Part shown: piece by piece, positions 54,239 through 61,475 of the stretch
How the letters are laid out: each line of letters begins with the position of its first letter
Position numbering within the stretch: position 1 is the first letter of the stretch
NCBI RefSeq assembly: GCF_033097365.1
Contig: NZ_AP028461.1
Span: 10,753,501 to 10,817,500, forward strand
Length of the DNA: 64,000 nt
From: Actinoplanes sichuanensis
GTDB taxonomy: Bacteria; Actinomycetota; Actinomycetes; Mycobacteriales; Micromonosporaceae
Direction of reading: 5' to 3'
Notes under the pieces: model-generated
What the model saw: only the letters and a program-made list of their open reading frames with translations
The model's database searches: none
What the model was told of the DNA's origin: nothing
Made by a program: the position numbers and the translations under genes

Positions 54239-54275
54239 TCCAGGGCCCCGGCGGGTAACCGGGGCCCTGGATTTT
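54239..54275 (+). terminator. Strong plus-strand terminator without an upstream plus-strand gene
   Basis: TCCAGGGCCCCGG (54239-54251) pairs perfectly with CCGGGGCCCTGGA (54259-54271), followed by TTTTCAATT. All genes to the left for 5 kb are on the minus strand, so it may end an antisense or small RNA. Confidence 0.7.
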
Positions 54276-54450
54276 CAATTCTGTTGCCGGACTCTGCCGG
54301 CGCATGTGGTCGACCGGCTGCGTGCCGCTAGCAGTCGACCGGAGTGATGGGCATCGGCTGCGATCACCTCTTGTCGGGCCGGGGACGTCGTGATTACGCG
54401 TTGCTGCGGTATCTCGTCCTCCTCCTCCAACTCAGCGACTGTGCCAGTTG

Positions 54451-54472
54451 CTTGTCGGCCGTGACCGACAAG
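54451..54472. promoter_or_regulatory. 8-6-8 inverted repeat upstream of permease
   Basis: CTTGTCGG, CCGTGA, CCGACAAG: a perfect inverted repeat of operator type, about 340 bp before the permease ATG. Confidence 0.45.
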
Positions 54473-54809
54473 ACAAAGATATGCCTCCAGCCGCCAAATT
54501 TCTAGAGTCGCCGCTGTAGATTTTTTCGGTGAAAGGCCTGCCGAGCTGCGAAAACACTTTCATCGATGCGACGGCGGTACGGGGCGGGCGCTGAGGAAGA
54601 GAGAGGTGACCGCGCCCCGCACCGCCATCGGCGGAGAGGTGTCCACAGCGGATCCCGGCCGAGGGATCGCTCTCATCAAGGATCGCCGCGGGGGTCGCAC
54701 AAGGCAACGCAATTAACCCTGTGCATTGACTGCCGTAACACGGCGGAGCGATCATGACCGCAGCAGTGGCTCAGGTCACAGTCTCTCTCGTGAGCAGGGG
54801 GCACCCCAG

Positions 54810-56306
54810 ATGAGCACCGACGAGGAAAGACTCGCCCAACTCGGCTACAAGCAGGAACTCCACCGCCGGCTCTCCGGCTTCTCCAACTTCGCCGTCTCCT
54901 TCTCGATCATCTCCATCCTGGCCGGTGCGATCACCTCGTACGGGATCGCCATGAAGGCCGGTGGGCCGGTCGCGATCACCCTGGGCTGGCTCTTCGTCGG
55001 TGTCATGGTGACGTTCGTGGCGTTGGCCATGGCCGAGGTCTGCTCGGCCTATCCGACCGCCGGTGCCCTCTACTGGTGGGCCGCCGCGCTGGCCAAGAGG
55101 AACAAACCGGCCTGGGCCTGGTTCATCGGCTGGTTCAACTTCCTCGGCGAGGTCGCGGTGACCGCGGCCATCGACTTCGGCGCGGCGATCACCACCGCGG
55201 CCTTCCTCAGCCTGACCTTCGGGCTGGAGGTGACGGCGACCTCGACGTTCCTGATCTTCCTGGTCATCATCATCGTCCACGGGTTGCTGAACACCTTCGG
55301 CGTCAACCTGGTGCGGGTCCTCTCCGACGTCAGCGCCTGGTGGCACCTGATCGGCGTCGCGGTGATCGTCGGCATCCTCGCGGTCGTCCCCGACCAGCAC
55401 AAACCCATCTCCGAAGTGTTCACCGAGGTCTACAACGCGACCGGGTTCACCTTCGCCGGGGCGGGCGTCTACGCGGTGCTCATGGGTCTGCTGATGGCGC
55501 AGTACACGTACACCGGCTACGACGCCTCCGCGCACGTCGCCGAGGAGACCCACGACGCCGCCAACGCCGCGCCCCGGGGCATCGTGATGTCGGTGATCGT
55601 CTCGGTGATCGCCGGTTTCGTGCTGCTGGTCGCGATCACCTGGTCCATCCAGGACTACGAGGGCGCGCTCGGCACCGAGCTGGGCCTGCCGCCGGCGCAG
55701 ATCTTCATCGACGCGGCCGGCCACGACCTGGGCGTGTTCCTGCTGTTCATCTGCATGGTGGCGCAGTGGTTCTGCGGCATGGCGTCGGTCACCGCCAACT
55801 CCCGGATGTCCTACGCCTTCGCCCGTGACGACGCGATCCCCGGTTCGCGGATCTGGAAGAAGGTCAATCCCCGCACCGGTACGCCGACCAACTCGATCTG
55901 GCTGTGCGTGACCCTCTCGACGATCCTGGTGCTGCCGTCGCTCTGGAACACGGTCGCCTACTTCGCCGCCACCTCGATCGCGGTGATCGGCCTCTACATC
56001 GCCTACGTCGGCCCGGTCCTGCTGCGCCGGCTCAACCCGGACTTCCAGCCCGGCCCGTGGAATCTCGGTAAGTGGAGCGCCCCGGTGGGCTGGATCGCCA
56101 TCGTCTGGGTAGGGATCATCTGCGTGCTCTTCGTGCTGCCGCCCGGCAGCCCGATCACCGCGGAGACGTTCAACTACACGATCGTCGCCGTGGCGGTGGT
56201 GCTCGGGGCGGCCGCGATCTGGTGGTTCGCCAGTGCCCGGAAGTGGTTCACCGGGCCGAAGCAGAACCTCCTGGAGAAGGCCGCCCACGGCGAGTCCACC
56301 GACTGA
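54810..56306 (+). CDS. APC-family amino acid/amine permease
   Basis: A 498-residue transporter with 12 predicted helices. The opening LAQLGYKQELHRRLSGFSNFAVSFSIIS matches APC amino acid/amine importers; AYPTAGALYWWAA and MAQYTYTGYDASAHVAEET are family blocks. It is the first gene of the catabolic set and probably imports its substrate (polyamine, GABA or ethanolamine-like). ATG 54810 has AGGGGG upstream. Confidence 0.92.
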   Translation: MSTDEERLAQLGYKQELHRRLSGFSNFAVSFSIISILAGAITSYGIAMKAGGPVAITLGWLFVGVMVTFVALAMAEVCSAYPTAGALYWWAAALAKRNKPAWAWFIGWFNFLGEVAVTAAIDFGAAITTAAFLSLTFGLEVTATSTFLIFLVIIIVHGLLNTFGVNLVRVLSDVSAWWHLIGVAVIVGILAVVPDQHKPISEVFTEVYNATGFTFAGAGVYAVLMGLLMAQYTYTGYDASAHVAEETHDAANAAPRGIVMSVIVSVIAGFVLLVAITWSIQDYEGALGTELGLPPAQIFIDAAGHDLGVFLLFICMVAQWFCGMASVTANSRMSYAFARDDAIPGSRIWKKVNPRTGTPTNSIWLCVTLSTILVLPSLWNTVAYFAATSIAVIGLYIAYVGPVLLRRLNPDFQPGPWNLGKWSAPVGWIAIVWVGIICVLFVLPPGSPITAETFNYTIVAVAVVLGAAAIWWFASARKWFTGPKQNLLEKAAHGESTD

Positions 56307-56319
56307 TAGGACTGAACAC

Positions 56320-57666
56320 ATGGATCTCGAGGAACTCGACGTCTCCGTCGACAACGGCAGCATCGACACCGTGCTGCTGGCCCTGACCGACATGCAGGGC
56401 CGGTTGCAGGGCAAGCGGCTGCACGGGCGGTACTTCCTGGACGAGGTGGTCTCCGGCGGCAGCGAGGGATGCAATTATCTGCTCGCGGTCGACGTGGACA
56501 TGAACACCGTCGACGGTTACGAGATGTCCTCCTGGTCCACCGGCTACGGCGACTTCGTGATGAAGCCCGACTTCAGCACGTTGCGCCGGGTCCCGTGGCA
56601 GCCCGGCACCGCGCTGGTCCTCGCCGACCTGCTCGACACGGCGGGACAGCCGGTACACGCGTCACCCCGGCAGATCCTGCGCCGCCAGCTCGACCGGCTG
56701 GCGGCGCACGGGCTGACCGCGTACGCCGGGACCGAACTGGAGTTCGTGCTCTACCGGGACAGCTACGAGCAGGCGTTCAGCAAGAACTACCGGGACCTGG
56801 TCCCGGCCAACCAGTACAACGTGGATTACTCGCTGCTCGGCACCGCCCGGGTGGAGCCGCTGCTGCGTCGGATCCGCAACGAGATGTACGGCGCCGGCCT
56901 GATCCCGGAGAGCGCCAAGGGCGAGTGCAACTTCGGCCAGCACGAGATCGCCTTCCGCTACGCCGACGCGCTGACCAGCGCCGACAACCACGTGATCTAC
57001 AAGAACGGGGCGAAGGAGATCGCCGCCCAGGAGGGCATGGCGCTGACCTTCATGGCCAAGCCCAACGAGCGCGAGGGCAACTCCTGCCACATCCACTTCT
57101 CGCTGCGCGACGAGAACGGGCGGTCGGCGATGCTCGGCGACGGGCCGGCCCACCTGAGCGAGACCGGGCAGCGGGTGCTGGCCGGGCTGCTCGCCACCAT
57201 GCGCGAGTTCAGCCTGCTCTTCGCGCCGAACATCAACTCGTACAAGCGCTACCAGCCCGGTTCGTTCGCGCCGACCGCGCTGCGCTGGGGTGTCGACAAC
57301 CGGACCTGCGCGCTGCGGATCGCCGGGCACGGGCAGGGCATGCGGGTGGAGAACCGGGTGCCGGGCGGGGACGTCAACCCGTATCTGGCGATCGCCGCAC
57401 TGGTCGCCGGCGCGCTGCACGGCATCGAGAACGAGCTGTCCCTGGAGGACGAGTTCGCCGGCAACGCCTACCGGGACGAGACGGCCGGCCGGGTACCCGG
57501 GACGCTGCGCGAGGCCACCTCGCTCTGGGCGGGGAGTTCGGTGGCGGAAACCGCGTTCGGGGCGGACGTGGTGGCCCACTACGCCAACATGGGGCGGGTG
57601 GAGCTGGCGGCCTACGACGCGGCGGTGACCGACTGGGAGTTGCGCCGTGGATTCGAGCGCCTCTGA
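56320..57666 (+). CDS. Glutamine-synthetase-like gamma-glutamyl-amine ligase
   Basis: A 448-residue GS-fold enzyme that probably joins glutamate to an amine using ATP (GlnA3/GlnA4/PuuA type). It has a short N-terminal grasp domain (LLALTDMQGRLQGKRLHGRYF), TELEFVLYRDSYE, KGECNFGQHEIAFRY, NSCHIHFSLRDENG (HxH), the ATP loop NSYKRYQPGSFAPTALRWG, and NPYLAIAALVAGALHGIE. The classical adenylylation region of GlnA is absent. It lies 13 bp after the permease. Confidence 0.92.
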   Translation: MDLEELDVSVDNGSIDTVLLALTDMQGRLQGKRLHGRYFLDEVVSGGSEGCNYLLAVDVDMNTVDGYEMSSWSTGYGDFVMKPDFSTLRRVPWQPGTALVLADLLDTAGQPVHASPRQILRRQLDRLAAHGLTAYAGTELEFVLYRDSYEQAFSKNYRDLVPANQYNVDYSLLGTARVEPLLRRIRNEMYGAGLIPESAKGECNFGQHEIAFRYADALTSADNHVIYKNGAKEIAAQEGMALTFMAKPNEREGNSCHIHFSLRDENGRSAMLGDGPAHLSETGQRVLAGLLATMREFSLLFAPNINSYKRYQPGSFAPTALRWGVDNRTCALRIAGHGQGMRVENRVPGGDVNPYLAIAALVAGALHGIENELSLEDEFAGNAYRDETAGRVPGTLREATSLWAGSSVAETAFGADVVAHYANMGRVELAAYDAAVTDWELRRGFERL

Positions 57667-57682
57667 GTGTGAGGATCTTGGC

Positions 57683-59044
57683 GTGGGGACTACAGATGTG
57701 ATCAACCCCTCGACGGGCGAGGTCTTCACGACCGTACCGTCGCTGGGTTTGGAAGAGACCGATGCGGCCATCAACCGTGCCGCGGACGCCTTCGGTGAGT
57801 GGCGTCGGGTGTCGCCCGGGGACCGGGCCCGGTTGTTGCGGCGCTTCGCGACGGTGGTCGAGGAGAACCTCGAAGAGCTGGCCCGGCTGGAGGTACGCAA
57901 CGCGGGTCACACCATCGGCAACGCCCGGTGGGAGGCCGGCAACGTCCGGGACGTGCTGAACTACTACGCGGGCGCGCCGGAGCGGCTGTCCGGGCGGCAG
58001 ATCCCGGTGGCCGGCGGTGTCGACGTGACCTTCCACGAGCCGCTCGGGGTGGTCGGGATCATCGTGCCGTGGAACTTCCCGATGCCGATCGCCGGCTGGG
58101 GGTTCGCCCCGGCGCTGGCGGCGGGCAACACGGTGGTGCTCAAACCGGCCGAACTGACTCCGCTGACCGCGATCCGGCTCGGTGAACTGGCCCTCGAAGC
58201 CGGCCTGCCGGAGAACGTGTTCCAGGTGCTGCCCGGCAAGGGGAGTGTGGTGGGGCAGCGGTTCGTCACCCATCCCGCGGTCCGCAAGGTCTGTTTCACC
58301 GGCTCCACCGAGGTCGGCAAGTCGATCATGGCGGGCTGCGCCGACCAGGTGAAACGGGTGACGCTGGAGCTGGGTGGCAAGAGCGCCAACGTGATCTTCG
58401 CCGATGCCGACCTGGACGCCGCGGCCGCCGCCGCCCCCTCCGCCGTTTTCGACAACGCCGGGCAGGACTGCTGCGCGCGTTCCCGGATCCTGGTCGAGGC
58501 CTCGGTGTACGACAGGTTCCTCGCGTTGCTGGAACCCGCCGTCAGCGCGTTTCGGGTAGCCGACCCGTCCAGCGACTCGTCCGAGATGGGACCACTGATC
58601 TCGTCGGGCCGGCGGGACTCGGTGTCGTCCTATCTCGACGGTGCCGATGTCGCCTTTCAGGGTTCGGCTCCTGCGGGCGGAGGCTGGTGGTTCCCGCCGA
58701 CGGTGCTGCTGGCGGGTTCGACGGCCGACCGGCACTGGCGGGAGGAGATCTTCGGCCCGGTGGTCAGCGTGCTGCCGTTCCGGGACGAGGCCGAGGCGAT
58801 CGCGCTGGCCAACGACACCGAGTACGGCCTGTCCGGATCGCTCTGGACCCGGGACGTGGGCCGGGCGCTGCGCGTCTCGCGGGCACTCGAGACCGGGGCG
58901 CTGAGCGTCAACAGCAACTCCTCGGTGCGCTACTGGACGCCGTTCGGTGGCATGAAACAGTCCGGCCTCGGGCGTGAGCTCGGCCCGGACGCATTGCTGT
59001 CCTTCACCGACGTGAAGAACGTGTTCCTGGCTACGGGAGAATAA
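57683..59044 (+). CDS. Aldehyde dehydrogenase (NAD(P)+)
   Basis: A 453-residue ALDH with VPWNFPMPIAGWGFAPALAAGN, catalytic Glu229 in LELGGKS and nucleophile Cys263 in GQDCCARSR. It would oxidise the gamma-glutamyl-aminoaldehyde formed in the pathway. GTG 57683 is chosen for GAGGA 7 nt upstream; an in-frame GTG at 57647 would overlap the ligase by 20 nt. Confidence 0.93.
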   Translation: MGTTDVINPSTGEVFTTVPSLGLEETDAAINRAADAFGEWRRVSPGDRARLLRRFATVVEENLEELARLEVRNAGHTIGNARWEAGNVRDVLNYYAGAPERLSGRQIPVAGGVDVTFHEPLGVVGIIVPWNFPMPIAGWGFAPALAAGNTVVLKPAELTPLTAIRLGELALEAGLPENVFQVLPGKGSVVGQRFVTHPAVRKVCFTGSTEVGKSIMAGCADQVKRVTLELGGKSANVIFADADLDAAAAAAPSAVFDNAGQDCCARSRILVEASVYDRFLALLEPAVSAFRVADPSSDSSEMGPLISSGRRDSVSSYLDGADVAFQGSAPAGGGWWFPPTVLLAGSTADRHWREEIFGPVVSVLPFRDEAEAIALANDTEYGLSGSLWTRDVGRALRVSRALETGALSVNSNSSVRYWTPFGGMKQSGLGRELGPDALLSFTDVKNVFLATGE

Positions 59045-59809
59045 GTGGAACGTCTACAGGACCGGGTCGCCGTGATCACCGGCGCCGGCAGTGGGATCGG
59101 ACTGGCCACCGCCCGGCGGTTCGCCGCCGAGGGCGCTTTCGTCGTTTGTGTCGACATCTCCGAGGACGCGGGCAAGGCCGTGGCCGAGGAGGTCGGCGGC
59201 GAGTTCGTCGCCTGTGACGTCAGCGACGAGGAGCAGGTCAAGGCCCTCTTCGACGGCGTCGCGGAGCGGCACGGGCGGGTCGACATCGCCTTCAACAACG
59301 CCGGCATCTCGCCGCCGGACGACGACTCGATCCTGGTCACCGGCCTGGACGCGTGGGAGCGCGTCCTCAAGGTCAACACCACCAGCGTGTTCTTCTGCTG
59401 CAAGTACGCGATCCCGCACATGCAGCGGCAGGGCAAGGGCTCGATCATCAACACCGCGTCGTTCGTGGCGCTGCTCGGCGCGGCCACCTCGCAGATCGCC
59501 TACACCGCGAGCAAGGGCGGGGTGCTGGCGATGACCCGGGAGTTGGGGGTGCAGTTCGCCCGCGAAGGCATCCGGATCAACGCGCTCTGCCCCGGACCGG
59601 TGGCCACCCCGCTGCTGATGGAACTCTTCGCCAAGGACCCGGAGCGGGCCGCCCGCCGGTTGGTGCACGTGCCGATGGGCCGTTTCGCCGAACCGGACGA
59701 GATCGCCGCCGCGGTCGCTTTCCTGGCGAGTGACGACGCCTCCTTCATGACGGCTTCCCAGTTCGTCGTCGACGGCGGCATCACCGGAGCGTACGTAACT
59801 CCGCTATGA
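59045..59809 (+). CDS. Short-chain dehydrogenase/reductase
   Basis: A 254-residue SDR with TGAGSGIGLATARRF, NNAGISPPD and the active-site Tyr153-x3-Lys157 (YTASK). The GTG start directly follows the ALDH stop. In this operon it may oxidise or reduce an alcohol/aldehyde intermediate; the substrate is unknown. Confidence 0.92.
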   Translation: MERLQDRVAVITGAGSGIGLATARRFAAEGAFVVCVDISEDAGKAVAEEVGGEFVACDVSDEEQVKALFDGVAERHGRVDIAFNNAGISPPDDDSILVTGLDAWERVLKVNTTSVFFCCKYAIPHMQRQGKGSIINTASFVALLGAATSQIAYTASKGGVLAMTRELGVQFAREGIRINALCPGPVATPLLMELFAKDPERAARRLVHVPMGRFAEPDEIAAAVAFLASDDASFMTASQFVVDGGITGAYVTPL

Positions 59810-59819
59810 GGTTTAGCGA

Positions 59820-59960
59820 CCCGCTACGGTGGAGATGGAAGCCCTATACACCCAGTTCAAACGAGGTGTAAGGGGTCGAATCCCCGCCGGCACGGGTCGA
59901 TCCCCGTGTAGGTGGGACAGAGGGGCCCGTGACGCGGCGCCGGTTCTCCGGCGCCGCGCG
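59820..59960 (+). ncRNA. Candidate structured RNA or riboswitch between SDR and amidotransferase
   Basis: Hairpin 1: TACACC (59847-59852) with GGTGTA (59865-59870), loop containing TTCAAAC. Hairpin 2: GGGG (59872-59875) with CCCC (59882-59885), loop TCGAAT. Hairpin 3: CACGGG (59891-59896) with CCCGTG (59903-59908), loop TCGATC. CACGGG can instead pair with a second CCCGTG at 59926-59931. A perfect 11-bp hairpin, CGCGGCGCCGG with CCGGCGCCGCG (59933-59958), closes the region without a U-tract. A -10-like TACGGT (59825-59830) could drive it. No known Rfam class was recognised. Confidence 0.5.
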
Positions 59961-59968
59961 CATGTGAC

Positions 59969-59974
59969 TACGGT
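59969..59974 (+). promoter_or_regulatory. Candidate -10 for a leaderless amidotransferase mRNA
   Basis: TACGGT ends 6 nt before ATG 59981. The same hexamer precedes the structured element at 59825, so two starts may exist. Confidence 0.35.
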
Positions 59975-59980
59975 GGTGCG

Positions 59981-60694
59981 ATGCGTCCGATCATCGGCAT
60001 AACGTCCTATGTGCTGCCCGCCGGCTGGGGCGTCTGGACCGATCTCCCGACCGCGCTGGTTCCGTACGACTACACCGAGGCGGTCCGGCTCGCCGGTGGC
60101 CGCGCGGTGATCCTGCCGCCGGACGATCTCGACGCGGACGTGCTCGACCGGATCGACGGCCTGGTGCTGGCCGGCGGGGCCGACCTCCAGCCGTCGCTCT
60201 ACGGCCAGGAGCCGGGCCCGCACACCGTCGCCCAGCCGGACCGGGACGCCGGTGAGCTGACCCTGCTGCGCGGCGCCCTCGACCGGGACCTGCCGATCCT
60301 GGGCGTCTGCCGGGGCATGCAACTGCTCACCGTCGCCGCCGGTGGCACTCTGCACCAGCACCTGCCCGACCTGCTCGGACACGAGAAGCACCGGCCGGGG
60401 CCGGGCGTCTACGGCTCGCAGCAGGTCGTGCTCGACCCGGGCACCCGGATCGCCGCCCTGATGGGCGAGGACCTGACCATCAACTGCTTCCACCACCAGG
60501 GCGTCGCCGACCCGGGCTCGCTGACCGTCACCGGGCGGGCCGCCGACGGCCTGCCCGAAGTGGTCGAGGATCCGGAGCGGCGTTTCGTGCTCGGTGTTCA
60601 GTGGCATCCGGAGGTGAGCCGGGACCGGCGGCTCTTCGGAGCCCTGGTGGCGGAGGCTTCGAAGGAGCTCACGCAAGCATGCGCAGACCGCTGA
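59981..60694 (+). CDS. Class I glutamine amidotransferase-like hydrolase (PuuD-like), copy 1
   Basis: A 237-residue peptidase C26-type protein with nucleophile Cys110 in GVCRGMQ and His209-x-Glu211 in QWHPE. The family includes gamma-glutamyl-GABA hydrolase, which releases glutamate at the end of the gamma-glutamylated amine route. It is followed by a paralogue with a 16-nt overlap. Confidence 0.92.
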   Translation: MRPIIGITSYVLPAGWGVWTDLPTALVPYDYTEAVRLAGGRAVILPPDDLDADVLDRIDGLVLAGGADLQPSLYGQEPGPHTVAQPDRDAGELTLLRGALDRDLPILGVCRGMQLLTVAAGGTLHQHLPDLLGHEKHRPGPGVYGSQQVVLDPGTRIAALMGEDLTINCFHHQGVADPGSLTVTGRAADGLPEVVEDPERRFVLGVQWHPEVSRDRRLFGALVAEASKELTQACADR

Positions 60695-61413
60695 TCGGAC
60701 TCACCGCCTACGCCGAGCAGATCCACCACGGCCGCAACGACCTGATGGCCGCGATGCTGCCGATGAACTACGTGAGGGCGGTGCACGCCACCGGCGGCCG
60801 GGCCGTCCTGATCACGCCGGACGACCCGGGCACCGACGTGCTCGAGTCCCTGGACGGCATCGTCTTCTGCGGCGGCGGCGACATCGACCCGGCCAACTGG
60901 GGTGCCCCGCGGCACCCGGCGACCGAGGTCGACACGGTCCGCGACACCTCCGAGCTGATGCTGATGCGCGCCGCGTTGGAGGCCGACCTGCCGATGCTCG
61001 GCGTCTGCCGGGGCATGCAGATGATGGCGGTGGCCACCGGCGGATCCCTCCACCAGCACCTGCCGGACCTGGTCGGGCACGAACGCCACCGGGCCGCGGC
61101 CGGGACCGACCCGCTCGCCGCCGGTGCCTCCGACTACGGCCGGCACGACGTGGTGGTCGAGGAGGACAGCGCGGCGTACCGGCTGTTCGGCCGCAGTCTC
61201 ACCGTGAACTCGTTCCACCATCAGGCGATCGGTGACCCGGGCGAGTTCCGGCCGGTCGGTTGGTGCCCGGACGACCAGGTGATCGAGATCGTCGAGCACC
61301 CGGGCCGCTCGTTCGCCCTCGGCGTGCAGTGGCACCCCGAGCGGACCTCGGACCTACGGGCCTTCGCCGCGCTGGCGGAGGCCTCGGCACGGGCTCGCGT
61401 GGTCGCTGCCTGA
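60679..61413 (+). CDS. Class I glutamine amidotransferase-like hydrolase (PuuD-like), copy 2
   Basis: A 244-residue paralogue of the preceding gene, with Cys110 in GVCRGMQM and His219 in QWHPE. It shares LPMLGVCRGMQ, TGGSLHQHLPDL and NSFHHQAIGDPGEF blocks with the first copy, so it arose by duplication. ATG 60679 lies within the end of copy 1; the two may be subunits or have different substrates. Confidence 0.92.
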   Translation: MRRPLIGLTAYAEQIHHGRNDLMAAMLPMNYVRAVHATGGRAVLITPDDPGTDVLESLDGIVFCGGGDIDPANWGAPRHPATEVDTVRDTSELMLMRAALEADLPMLGVCRGMQMMAVATGGSLHQHLPDLVGHERHRAAAGTDPLAAGASDYGRHDVVVEEDSAAYRLFGRSLTVNSFHHQAIGDPGEFRPVGWCPDDQVIEIVEHPGRSFALGVQWHPERTSDLRAFAALAEASARARVVAA

Positions 61414-61475
61414 CGAGCGGGACCACCGGTGCGGTGTTAACGTGCGACCGGACCGGACGTGTGGGAGGCATGCAT

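Larger units (their letters stand above)
54229..54809. other. 581-bp gap upstream of the permease, rich in regulatory-like signals
   Basis: No gene was found. It contains the orphan terminator (54239-54275), the inverted repeat (54451-54472), a -10-like TAGATT at 54517-54522, and unusually AT-rich sequence around 54470-54560 for this genome. Confidence 0.55.

Noticed and set aside
59831..59845. Resemblance to the 5' part of a fluoride riboswitch (GGAGATGG)
   Set aside because: The required downstream GATGACTCC-type strand and pseudoknot are absent, and the neighbours are not fluoride exporters.
59870..59886. tRNA-like T-arm GGGGTCGAATCCCC
   Set aside because: The stem is 4 bp, the loop is one base short, and no matching acceptor, D or anticodon arm exists nearby.
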